Source of the DNA: Muribaculaceae bacterium
GTDB taxonomy: Bacteria; Pseudomonadota; Alphaproteobacteria; Rs-D84
NCBI GenBank assembly: GCA_023665245.1
Contig: JAMPEH010000033.1
Coordinates: 1-19,734, forward strand
Direction: 5' to 3'
Length of the DNA stretch: 19,734 nt
The position numbers and the translations under genes are program-made. The notes under the pieces are model-generated. The model saw only the letters and a program-made list of their open reading frames with translations. It was not told where the DNA came from and searched no databases. Numbering within the stretch: the first letter of the stretch is position 1; the number at the start of each line of letters is the position of its first letter. Shown in pieces: positions 7,236 to 13,504 of this stretch.

Positions 7236-7524
7236 GATCAAGCACTGGCAGGGCTACGGCAGCGTGGATGCCAAAAAATTGGCGGACTACCCCGCCGGGC
7301 ACGCCAAACATAAAACAATCATCAAAATTACCGGCAACCACGAATACGGGATCTCCCGCCAGGACCCCTATGACGTCCACCGGTGGCTCGGGAAGAAATT
7401 CTTCCCGGACTGCGCGGACTACCGCCGCATCGAGAGCCTGAACGTCATCGAGGGGTCCGAGAAAGCCCCGGACGGCACAGACACCGACACGGCCATCTAC
7501 GAGATCACATACTGGACTTACTGA
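7228..7524 (+). CDS. Unknown small protein, 98 residues
   Basis: ATG 7228 has GAGGAGG at 7212-7218 and overlaps the end of the previous gene. The N-terminus is basic (MARIKHWQGYGSVDAKK, then HAKHKTIIKITGNHEYGI) and the C-terminus acidic (GTDTDTAIYEITYWTY). The strand-turn-strand pattern KTIIKITGNHEYGI followed by DPYDVHRWLGKKFF suggests a compact alpha/beta fold. I do not recognise a family. Five of its 98 residues are His, but they are not arranged as a metal site I can name. Confidence 0.7.
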   Translation: MARIKHWQGYGSVDAKKLADYPAGHAKHKTIIKITGNHEYGISRQDPYDVHRWLGKKFFPDCADYRRIESLNVIEGSEKAPDGTDTDTAIYEITYWTY

Positions 7525-7544
7525 CGCGACAGGAGGATGCCGAA

Positions 7545-7754
7545 ATGCCGAAAGTGACCATTGCAGTAAAGAAAACAACCACATATTCCGAAGTCCGTGA
7601 GGTCACGGACGAGCAGTACAGCAGGCTGCTCAACGGCGACAACCCGTTCTACGACGAGCTCTGCGCCAAGCTCGGCACAGACGGTGAGGCCAGCCACGAC
7701 TACGCCGTGCTGGACCAGCATGGCGAAAAATACCTGATGGACTGGTCCGATTAG
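7545..7754 (+). CDS. Unknown small protein, 69 residues
   Basis: A short acidic protein with AGGAGG at 7531-7536 ahead of ATG 7545. The frame is open further upstream, but that stretch overlaps the preceding gene and lacks a ribosome site. The pattern VTIAVKKTTTYSEVREVTDEQYSRLL (two strands then a helix) ends in YAVLDQHGEKYLMDWSD. This resembles small accessory proteins of phages and integrative elements with a strand-helix-strand layout. Function unknown. Confidence 0.65.
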   Translation: MPKVTIAVKKTTTYSEVREVTDEQYSRLLNGDNPFYDELCAKLGTDGEASHDYAVLDQHGEKYLMDWSD

Positions 7755-7761
7755 AACCGCC

Positions 7762-8109
7762 ATGGCTGATAATTATTACCTGGTCACCCACCCGGCACGG
7801 AGCCGGGACGCCGGCGTCGTAATTTACTGGCGGCCACGGCGCGACGGCTACACGGCGCTCATACACGAAGCCGGCGTCTACACATACGACCAGGCCCAGG
7901 CGATCCAGTCGTCAGCGAGCCCTGAGCACGCCAGGCTGAAGCCGCTCACGCCCGAGCTCCTGGCAGCCATGGGCCAGTCCCTGGACGCATACAAAGACGC
8001 CGCCACAGCCCGCTTCCAGGCCGCCCAGGACGACTACCGGTCCGACCTGGAACGGTGCCGAAAGGCCCGCGGACGGATCTCGAAGATCCATGACGCAATG
8101 AAAGAATAA
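7762..8109 (+). CDS. Unknown small protein, 115 residues, helical C-terminus
   Basis: It starts seven bases after the previous stop without a clear Shine-Dalgarno site, so it probably depends on re-initiation. The N-terminal part (NYYLVTHPARSRDAGVVIYWRPRRDGYTALIHEAGVYTYDQAQAI) looks like a small beta domain. The last 45 residues (LDAYKDAATARFQAAQDDY to MKE) are strongly charged and helical, probably a coiled coil. No known family is recognised. The beta-plus-coil layout would suit a small binding or adaptor protein, but there is no direct evidence for that. Confidence 0.65.
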   Translation: MADNYYLVTHPARSRDAGVVIYWRPRRDGYTALIHEAGVYTYDQAQAIQSSASPEHARLKPLTPELLAAMGQSLDAYKDAATARFQAAQDDYRSDLERCRKARGRISKIHDAMKE

Positions 8110-8146
8110 AACAAAAACAACACGCAGCAGAAAGAAGGTGAGAGCC

Positions 8147-8380
8147 ATGAGGCTTGACAGCAACCTGGAGCTCCGCCTGGCCGTCGTGCCGGACGAGGCC
8201 CCCGACAAGACCTACGATTCCGTGGCTTGCATGGCCGCGGATTACCCCGATGCGCAGCCTGTGTTCGGCGCCCGCATCGTCAGCGCCGCCACCGGATTCG
8301 CCGCCCGCGGCTACGACGCGTTCTACCGGAGCGCCGACGCCGCGTTCAACGCCTGGAGCATGCGCCGCATGGCGAACTGA
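8147..8380 (+). CDS. Unknown 77-residue protein, short paralogue of the 11603-12010 gene
   Basis: ATG 8147 follows AAGGTGAG closely; GTG 8138 is a less likely start. The protein begins MRLDSNLEL and contains PVFGARIVSAATGFAARGY followed by DAFYRSADAAFNAW. Over 33 aligned positions, 17 are identical to residues of the 135-residue protein at 11603-12010 (PLFGAIVADRKTGLVADGY, DFYGSVDEAFAAW), which also begins MTLDANLE. The two are therefore a domain family repeated within this element, here without the C-terminal extension. Biochemical role unknown. Confidence 0.7.
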   Translation: MRLDSNLELRLAVVPDEAPDKTYDSVACMAADYPDAQPVFGARIVSAATGFAARGYDAFYRSADAAFNAWSMRRMAN

Positions 8381-8420
8381 CCGGGCAAAAAAAAAAACCT
8401 GAGAAAGGGGCCATACGGAC

Positions 8421-8876
8421 ATGCCTGACGACGTAACGCTGAAAAAATGGCTCGAAAAATACGGGCCTGCCGAGACAAGCCTGGCCGGCCAGCCCTGCTG
8501 GGGCCTGTCATACGGCTCCAGCCAGGGCTTCAAGACGTTCCCCGGCCATATCACGAAGGCCGGCCGGGAATACCTGACAACCGACATTTTCAGGGACTCC
8601 CGGTTCCGGGCCGTGTCCATGGACCTGGATTACCTGGTCGAGGCCGACAGCAACGGCCTGGTCCATAAGCTGTTCTTGTTCGAAGAAGACAAGGACGCCT
8701 ATATCGAACGGGAAGGCCTCGCCGATCTGTTCAGTTCCAGGTCCGGCCAATACAGGTCCCACGCCACGGCCAGCCAGCTGAAAACAGCCATGGCTGTTTT
8801 CGAGCACGCCTCGGGGCCGACCTGCGAAAGAATCATGGCCATGATCAGGCGTGAAGAAGGAGCCGAAAATTTATGA
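8421..8876 (+). CDS. Unknown protein, 151 residues
   Basis: A soluble, charged protein. ATG 8421 follows GAAAGGGG at a spacing of about nine. Upstream (8387-8397) lies a run of eleven A, the longest homopolymer in the window. The N-terminal part (LKKWLEKYGPAETSLAGQPCWGLSYGSS) leads to a beta-rich middle (FRAVSMDLDYLVEADSNGLVHKLFLFEED). The C-terminus is helical and basic (KTAMAVFEHASGPTCERIMAMIRREEG). Its stop overlaps the next ATG as ATGA at 8873. No family is recognised. Confidence 0.7.
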   Translation: MPDDVTLKKWLEKYGPAETSLAGQPCWGLSYGSSQGFKTFPGHITKAGREYLTTDIFRDSRFRAVSMDLDYLVEADSNGLVHKLFLFEEDKDAYIEREGLADLFSSRSGQYRSHATASQLKTAMAVFEHASGPTCERIMAMIRREEGAENL

Positions 8877-9199
8877 GCGGACATAATAAAACACTTGCCG
8901 TCGAGAAAGAAAAGCTCGAACGCTATAATTATCTCATGTCGCTGGACAGCCTGGATTATAACGAGCACGGCATCCCGAGATATGCAACCGTCGAGTCCTG
9001 GACCGTGGACTTCGGCGGCGGCTACGAGGCCGATCTGAAAGTCTGCTCCAGCAGCGACGGGGACCCGCTGTGGTGCGAGGCAGTCCTGTTCTTCCACGGC
9101 TGCGAATGCAGCTGCACGGACGTCGAGGACAGCCTGGACGGCACATGGGAGCTCTTCCATGACGGCGAAAAATTCACTATCGAGGTCTCCGCGGTATAA
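8873..9199 (+). CDS. Unknown cysteine-containing protein, 108 residues
   Basis: Coupled to the previous gene through ATGA at 8873-8876, with AAGGAG upstream. After a charged helix (LAVEKEKLERYNYLMSL) the protein is beta-rich: ESWTVDFGGGYEADLKVCSS, WCEAVLFFHGCECSCTDVED and WELFHDGEKFTIEVSAV. Five cysteines fall in the second half, including CECSC, which could bind a metal, but the spacing fits no named zinc motif. The double-strand layout with FTIEV at the end is common in small phage and plasmid proteins. Function unknown. Confidence 0.65.
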   Translation: MSGHNKTLAVEKEKLERYNYLMSLDSLDYNEHGIPRYATVESWTVDFGGGYEADLKVCSSSDGDPLWCEAVLFFHGCECSCTDVEDSLDGTWELFHDGEKFTIEVSAV

Positions 9200-9223
9200 A
9201 CAGAAACGAAAGGAGGCGCGGCC

Positions 9224-9604
9224 ATGATCCACGCGGTCTGCGATTTCTGCGGGAATGACGCCGGCCGGTCGGCGTTCCTGCTGACCCTGACGCCATTCCA
9301 GAACTTTGCCCGGTATCACACTGACACCGAGCCCTACGGCACGGCCGGGCCCAAGAAGTCCTACTGCCTGTGCCAGGCATGCCATGAAAAAATGGGCCTG
9401 CCCAACCCGTACCATGACTATTTCAAAGTCCAGGACCAGCCCCAGGGCTATGAAAAGACGCTGGAAAATTACAGCGGGGACGACTTCAAGGAAGACGCCC
9501 GCCGGAAACGGGCCCAGGACCATCCAGCCATGGGCCGGGCGCCGGCACAGACGCCGCCCGGCGAGAAAGGACGCGCCGATGCCGAAGAAAAACCCGACGT
9601 TTGA
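9224..9604 (+). CDS. Small zinc-ribbon-like protein, 126 residues
   Basis: ATG 9224 has AAAGGAGG ahead of it. Two CxxC pairs, C6/C9 (VCDFCGN) and C50/C53 (CLCQACHEKMG), are spaced as in treble-clef or zinc-ribbon domains, so one bound zinc is likely. The middle (RSAFLLTLTPFQNFARYH) would form the beta hairpin between them. From about residue 85 the tail is disordered and charged (RRKRAQDHPAMGRAPAQ). The last 26 bases overlap the next gene, so the tail codons also serve as its ribosome site. A nucleic-acid or protein-binding role is inferred from the fold only. Confidence 0.7.
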   Translation: MIHAVCDFCGNDAGRSAFLLTLTPFQNFARYHTDTEPYGTAGPKKSYCLCQACHEKMGLPNPYHDYFKVQDQPQGYEKTLENYSGDDFKEDARRKRAQDHPAMGRAPAQTPPGEKGRADAEEKPDV

Positions 9605-10283
9605 GCTGACTGCCAGCCATATCAAACTGATCAGCAGCCTGAACTTCAAGCCGCATGCCTATTGGGAAGACGGATGCCCGGGCTCGATCTGTTTCCAGCC
9701 TGAGATCAGCCCCAAACGCCCGTTCGGGAACTCCGGCGTGGCATATGACGTTGCCGACAGGCTCAACCTGCTGACCGAGCTGCCGGACGGGGACCGCGAA
9801 ATGACGCCTGGCGCCGAACGGCGGGCCATGCGCATCCTGATCGAGCTGCCTGTCGCCCTCGAGATCGTCACCAGGAAACACACGTTCGAGCCAGGCGTCT
9901 ACGAACTGGAACGGTACTCGGCCTATTTCGAGTACAGATCCTACATGCTCTGCTGGTTCTGGCTGGACGCGATCAGGGCCTGCGCAGAAATAAAAGACCC
10001 GCGGGGCCATGATTTGTTAGAGCGGGCCTTCACGTTCACCAGATCCGTGCCGGGAAACAACCCGTACTCAATACTGGCCCGCATGCGTGAATGGTCCCAC
10101 GGGCAGGGCCCGGGCTCGGCCATCATGCAGATGTATGCTGTTTTCCGGGACCATGCCGCCGGGAAATACAGGGCCTCACACCTCGGCACGGAAAACTGGG
10201 ACAGCGAGGCCATCGCGGCGGTCCTGATACAGGATGGCGACCGGGCTGACACGTCCTGGCCCTTCTGGGACGACGGGGGCTGA
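9579..10283 (+). CDS. Unknown protein, 234 residues
   Basis: ATG 9579 lies inside the end of the previous gene and has GAAAGGA at 9565-9571; a longer upstream extension would only read through the neighbour. Visible parts are a basic start (MPKKNPTFELTASHIKLI), an acidic middle (LTELPDGDREMTPGAERRAMRILIELPVALEIV), and an aromatic stretch (YSAYFEYRSYMLCWFWLDAIRACAEI) that may be a buried helix, not a membrane segment. The C-terminal region ends in WPFWDDGG. No catalytic motif or family is recognised. Confidence 0.7.
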   Translation: MPKKNPTFELTASHIKLISSLNFKPHAYWEDGCPGSICFQPEISPKRPFGNSGVAYDVADRLNLLTELPDGDREMTPGAERRAMRILIELPVALEIVTRKHTFEPGVYELERYSAYFEYRSYMLCWFWLDAIRACAEIKDPRGHDLLERAFTFTRSVPGNNPYSILARMREWSHGQGPGSAIMQMYAVFRDHAAGKYRASHLGTENWDSEAIAAVLIQDGDRADTSWPFWDDGG

Positions 10284-10287
10284 CGCC

Positions 10288-10542
10288 ATGAAGGACAAGT
10301 ATGAGAAATCCGCCGGGATGACCCTGCGCCAGGCCGCCGACAAAAAGCTCGGCATGTTCGCCGCCTGCGCCGTGTTCGTGCTGGCACAGGACGACAGCGA
10401 CACGGCGCCCGGGACGCTTGCCTGGGAGGGCATGGACCTGATGCGGGCCATAGCGGCCTGCCCGGAACTTGAAAACGCGCGGATCATCGGCTATAACCGC
10501 TATATGGGCGAGCATGTGTTCCGCGTACGGAAGGAGAGCTGA
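10288..10542 (+). CDS. Unknown small protein, 84 residues
   Basis: It starts four bases after the previous stop and lacks a strong ribosome site, so it is probably coupled. The helical N-terminus (SAGMTLRQAADKKLGMFAACAVFVLAQ) is followed by WEGMDLMRAIAACPEL and a strand pair ending HVFRVRKES. Codon style matches its neighbours. No family is recognised. It ends six bases before the kinase-like gene. Confidence 0.65.
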   Translation: MKDKYEKSAGMTLRQAADKKLGMFAACAVFVLAQDDSDTAPGTLAWEGMDLMRAIAACPELENARIIGYNRYMGEHVFRVRKES

Positions 10543-10548
10543 GACAAA

Positions 10549-11403
10549 ATGTCAATGAAAGTCATCATCGTGGGCCGCAGCCATACAGGCAAGAACACCC
10601 TCGCGGAGATCCTGTCCTGCCGGTTCGGCCTGAAAGTTCTGAAGACATGCACCAGCCGCCCAAGACGCTGGCCAGACGAAGACACATACCACTTTTACAC
10701 GCCGGAAGAGGCCGCCCGCATCCCGGATGGGGACAAGCTGTTCCGGACCACGCGTGTCGACGGCTGCGAGCGCTGGGCGGACCGATCTGAGTTTTTGGAC
10801 AGCGACATCGCCATCCTGGACCCGCCCGGCGCCGCCGAGGCAGTCCGCATCTGGCAGGCGAACGGCCACGCGGTCAAGTCGATCTATATCATCACAGGGC
10901 CCAGCGAACGGAAGTCCAACTGGATCCGGGACATTATCGAGAACGGCGGGGATGAAGCCGCTGCCGCGCTCAGCTTCGACGAGCGCGACAGGACCGAGGC
11001 GCCCATGTTCGACCAGCTGGAAGACATGATCCAGTCCGAAACGCGCGAAATCGAAGCCGACAGGGCCCTGTACCCAAACGCGAAGGCCCGCGCCCTGCAC
11101 CTGTTCCATGCCGACGAGACCAGCGTCTGGGAAAACCGCTTCGACATGGACGACATGCAGTCCTTCGCTGGACGCGTTGGCCGCGGGCTCCTACAGTGGG
11201 GCAGCCGGGCGGGCGGGTACCGGAAGTTCTGGGAAAAAGAGCCCATCGTCCTGGAGCCCGAGGACTGGACCGAGGCCGAATGGCGGGCCCTGATGAAGAT
11301 GGCGGGCCTGGAGCCTGACGTGACGACCCGGGCCGTGATCAAGATCTCGACTGTCGAATGCTACGTCGACCCGGGCGCCAAAAACGAATACAGGAAAAAT
11401 TAA
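10549..11403 (+). CDS. Guanylate-kinase-like P-loop protein with C-terminal extension
   Basis: The first 165 or so of 284 residues resemble guanylate and deoxynucleoside-monophosphate kinases. The P-loop is GRSHTGKNT at 9-17, TSRPRRWPDEDTYHF at 35-49 matches the GMP-binding TTRxxRxxExxxxDYxF region, and SEFL and LDPPG follow. The P-loop has N16 where Ser/Thr is usual after GK, but T17 is kept, as in GKDT-type phage kinases. Such enzymes phosphorylate (d)NMPs for DNA synthesis. The C-terminal 115 residues (from about SETREIEADRALYPN) belong to no domain I know and include KFWEKEPIVLEPEDWTEAEW. ATG 10549 has GGAGAG upstream; ATG 10555 is an alternative. Kinase activity is likely but not certain. 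Confidence 0.75.
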   Translation: MSMKVIIVGRSHTGKNTLAEILSCRFGLKVLKTCTSRPRRWPDEDTYHFYTPEEAARIPDGDKLFRTTRVDGCERWADRSEFLDSDIAILDPPGAAEAVRIWQANGHAVKSIYIITGPSERKSNWIRDIIENGGDEAAAALSFDERDRTEAPMFDQLEDMIQSETREIEADRALYPNAKARALHLFHADETSVWENRFDMDDMQSFAGRVGRGLLQWGSRAGGYRKFWEKEPIVLEPEDWTEAEWRALMKMAGLEPDVTTRAVIKISTVECYVDPGAKNEYRKN

Positions 11404-11424
11404 CCGGAAAGCGGGGTGGGCGGC

Positions 11425-11598
11425 ATGGGCCGCAGGCAGCACGTGAAAAGCAAGGACCCAAAAGTCCAAAAAACGCTGGAGCTGGTCAAAAAGACGGCGC
11501 GCCGGGACCCCATGCCCCGCCCCGTGAAATTCAAAGACCGGACCAAGTACGACCGGAAGCGGCTGGGCAAGCCCGGCCCTGACGGGCAATGGAGGTGA
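11425..11598 (+). CDS. Small basic protein, 57 residues
   Basis: A short protein with strong positive charge (GRRQHVKSKDPKVQKTLELVKK, later RPVKFKDRTKYDRKRLGKP). About a third of residues are Lys or Arg, so nucleic-acid binding is possible. ATG 11425 is preferred; GTG 11416 in the same frame is an alternative, and GGAAAGCGGGG precedes both. It ends four bases before the next start. It is too short to place in a family, and could be disordered. Confidence 0.55.
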   Translation: MGRRQHVKSKDPKVQKTLELVKKTARRDPMPRPVKFKDRTKYDRKRLGKPGPDGQWR

Positions 11599-11602
11599 AA
11601 TC

Positions 11603-12010
11603 ATGACACTCGACGCCAATTTGGAGATCATTGCCGTCGTGGCGAATACAATACCGCTGGCTGGCGGGAAATGCATGTACGGCGACGTATACAAGCACCT
11701 GGAAGGGATGCTGGCCGCGCACCCCGGCGAGAAGCCCCTGTTCGGCGCCATCGTGGCCGACCGGAAAACAGGCCTGGTGGCCGACGGCTACGAGGACTTT
11801 TACGGGTCCGTCGATGAGGCTTTTGCCGCATGGCAGGCCAACTCCATGAAGCCGTTCAGGCTCACGCTGGAGTACGACGGCTCATGCGAGCTGAAGATCA
11901 GCTATAACGACGGGTCAGACGACGAGTTCCATGACGCGCGGACCAGGAAGGAAGTCCTCGGCATCGCAGCTGAGGCGATCGGCACCGCCCTCTCCCCGGA
12001 GGACGAATAA
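11603..12010 (+). CDS. Unknown 135-residue protein, long paralogue of the 8147-8380 gene
   Basis: ATG 11603 has GGAGGTGA just ahead. The first 80 residues carry the domain shared with the 77-residue protein at 8147-8380: MTLDANLE, then PLFGAIVADRKTG, VADGYEDFYGSVDEAFAAW. After W the short copy ends, while this one adds about 55 residues that form strands (FRLTLEYDGSCELKISYNDGSDDEF) and a helix (KEVLGIAAEAIGTAL). The shared part is thus an independent module and the added part a second domain. Function unknown for both. Confidence 0.75.
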   Translation: MTLDANLEIIAVVANTIPLAGGKCMYGDVYKHLEGMLAAHPGEKPLFGAIVADRKTGLVADGYEDFYGSVDEAFAAWQANSMKPFRLTLEYDGSCELKISYNDGSDDEFHDARTRKEVLGIAAEAIGTALSPEDE

Positions 12011-12077
12011 TTTAAGGTCAGACCGCTACGAAAAGCGCTTTGATAGATTTCTAAAGACCTAAGGAGGTAAAAAAGCA
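12011..12077 (+). promoter_or_regulatory. AT-rich leader of the cold-shock gene with perfect Shine-Dalgarno
   Basis: This 67-base spacer is distinctly AT-rich against its surroundings. It holds the palindrome AAAGCGCTTT (12032-12041). The arms AGGTC (12015-12019) and GACCT (12056-12060) could fold the leader right up to the ribosome site. TAAGGAGGT (12060-12068) is fully complementary to the 16S rRNA 3' end, the strongest site in the window. Cold-shock genes usually have long structured leaders, so thermosensitive control is plausible. I see no convincing -35/-10 pair, so the promoter is unplaced. Confidence 0.5.
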
Positions 12078-12290
12078 ATGAAAAACGGAACAGTGAAATG
12101 GTTCAACAATGAGAAAGGCTACGGATTCCTGACGGACGACAGCACCGGGGAAGACTTCTTCGTGCACTTCTCTGCCATCCAGGGCGAGGGCTACAAGACC
12201 CTGTCCGAGGGCCAGAAAGTCACGTTCACGACCGAGCCCGACCCGCGGAACGCCGGCCGCTTCCGCGCCGCCAACGTGGTGCCCGCCTGA
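12078..12290 (+). CDS. csp: Cold-shock protein (CspA family)
   Basis: A single OB-fold of 70 residues, the usual length. It has [11 protein letters not shown] at 8-18 (RNP1 KGYGFL) and FFVHFSAI at 27-34 (RNP2 FVHF). The end, [11 protein letters not shown], replaces the common GPQAANV. Such proteins bind single-stranded RNA or DNA and melt RNA structure, helping translation and anti-termination. Its stop overlaps the next ATG (TGATG at 12288-12292), so the following acidic protein is probably made in step. Leader features are given separately. Phages and plasmids also carry Csp genes, so this does not mark chromosomal DNA. Confidence 0.95.
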   Translation: MKNGTVKWFNNEKGYGFLTDDSTGEDFFVHFSAIQGEGYKTLSEGQKVTFTTEPDPRNAGRFRAANVVPA

Positions 12291-12673
12291 TGCGGCTCTA
12301 CCTTGACGGCAGGACGAACCTGCGGGACCTGAAGATCGACTACATCGAGCTGGAGCTGCCGGGCGGCGGCGCCGTGAGCCTGAACTGGGACGAATCCGAG
12401 TTCGGCATAGACGAAAACGGCATTTTCAATGCCCGCTACAAAGGCGTCTATTACGGCGAGGAGTACGCCAACGGCCGCATCGGCGAGCTTGAGGGCGCGA
12501 AGTTCTCCGGCCTCGGCTGGTACTCCGACGCGCCCCAGGACGAAAATACAGACTTCTTCGAGATCACGGGCTTCGAGGTCCTGGACAGCGACGAGTCCGG
12601 CAGGGAGCGCGCCTGGGAGCTCCCCGGCCTGCCGGTTAAATTAAGCCTGAAGGACCAGGACTTCACCGGCTGA
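12290..12673 (+). CDS. Unknown acidic protein translated with the cold-shock protein
   Basis: The 127-residue protein begins within the stop codon of the csp gene. It is strongly acidic (WDESEFGIDENG, DAPQDENTDFFEITGFEVLDSDESG) and beta-rich, with many Gly and aromatic residues (VYYGEEYANGRIGELEGAKFSGLGWY). The start has YIELELPGGGAVSLNWDESE, which resembles HIETELPGGKAAWLVIDDAESE in the C-terminal half of the next gene. This may be a small shared beta domain. It is followed by the best terminator in the window. Function unknown. An acidic partner for the nucleic-acid-binding Csp is only a possibility. Confidence 0.7.
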   Translation: MRLYLDGRTNLRDLKIDYIELELPGGGAVSLNWDESEFGIDENGIFNARYKGVYYGEEYANGRIGELEGAKFSGLGWYSDAPQDENTDFFEITGFEVLDSDESGRERAWELPGLPVKLSLKDQDFTG

Positions 12674-12678
12674 ACCAC

Positions 12679-12717
12679 GCCCCCGTCACCGGATACCGGA
12701 AACGGGGGCTTATATTT
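12679..12717 (+). terminator. Rho-independent terminator
   Basis: GCCCCCGT (12679-12686) pairs perfectly with ACGGGGGC (12702-12709). The 15-base loop contains CCGG twice, which can pair to extend the hairpin. TTATATTT (12710-12717) follows as a T-rich tail. It starts six bases after the stop of the csp-linked acidic gene, so it would close that transcription unit. Confidence 0.75.
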
Positions 12718-12747
12718 CCCAAAAAAAAGGAGGCCTGCGCATATAAG

Positions 12748-13500
12748 ATGTCATACACAAAGCCAAACATCGACTACGCAAAAATAGACCCGCACGCCCG
12801 CGGCATGGTCCGGTACTTCAACGAGCACGCCCAGCTTCCGACGGCCCAGTCCTGCGAGGGCCATGCCGGCAGCCTGTTCTGGATCCAGTTCCGGGACGAC
12901 GTGACGGAGGCGGACATCCGCCGGTTCATGGAGGCCCACACGGCGGACTGGTCCGGGTTCATAGCAAGCGGCTGGTTCTGCCGCCGGTTTGAGGCTGAGA
13001 AGGCCTTCGGCGCGGCCTCAGGCACAAGCTGCCTCTGCTACGTGGCGCCTGATTACGAGCTTGCCGCCAAAGACCTGGGGTACTGGTGCCTGGACGGCAT
13101 GGCCGGGGGCGTCGAACGCCGCCCGGGCCAAGTAATGCCGCTGCGGGACGGCGCCGAGATCCTGGTGAAGGGCACCGTGGAGGCACAGGGCTGCCCCATC
13201 ATGGACCATATTGAAACAGAGCTGCCCGGCGGCAAAGCCGCATGGCTCGTCATAGACGACGCCGAGTCCGAGCTGGACCAGTCCACAGGCGAGTTCTGGC
13301 AGCGCGCAAAAGACCCCGTGCTCCGGGACCCCGTGGCAGGGCTGGAGACGTCCGTGATCCCGACGGGGCTGAAAATCGGCGCCCATGCGGCCGGCGACAT
13401 GCCCGCGGCCCTGGCCCCGTCCAAGATCCTGGTCACGAGCGGAAGGGAAACCTGGCAGCCCAGAAAGCTGCCGGAAAAAATCATGATCGAAAGGATGTGA
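12748..13500 (+). CDS. Unknown protein with SCEGH motif, 250 residues
   Basis: The N-terminal 110 residues contain MVRYFNEHAQLPTAQSCEGHAG, then FWIQF and ADIRRFMEAH. A helix followed by S-C-x-G-H and a strand is a recurring feature of uncharacterised phage and plasmid proteins, where the Cys/His pair may bind a metal or be catalytic. Residues about 145-175 (HIETELPGGKAAWLVIDDAESE) resemble the start of the upstream acidic protein. AGGAGG at 12728-12733 lies 14 bases ahead of ATG 12748, longer than usual, and an A8 run precedes it. No promoter is visible after the terminator. Function unknown. Confidence 0.7.
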   Translation: MSYTKPNIDYAKIDPHARGMVRYFNEHAQLPTAQSCEGHAGSLFWIQFRDDVTEADIRRFMEAHTADWSGFIASGWFCRRFEAEKAFGAASGTSCLCYVAPDYELAAKDLGYWCLDGMAGGVERRPGQVMPLRDGAEILVKGTVEAQGCPIMDHIETELPGGKAAWLVIDDAESELDQSTGEFWQRAKDPVLRDPVAGLETSVIPTGLKIGAHAAGDMPAALAPSKILVTSGRETWQPRKLPEKIMIERM

Positions 13501-13504
13501 CAGC

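Noticed and set aside
5697..7241. A 514-residue open frame on the - strand across ftsH
   Set aside because: It lies opposite the conserved FtsH coding frame, has no homologous motif, and long - strand frames are expected in GC-rich coding DNA.
8387..8397. Run of eleven A as a programmed slippage site
   Set aside because: It lies between genes, after the stop at 8380 and before the start at 8421, so it cannot join reading frames.
8901..8929. TATAAT (8924-8929) with TCGAGA 17 bases upstream
   Set aside because: It is inside a coding region (codons for a Tyr-Asn-Tyr stretch), the -35 has only four matches, and there is no extended -10.
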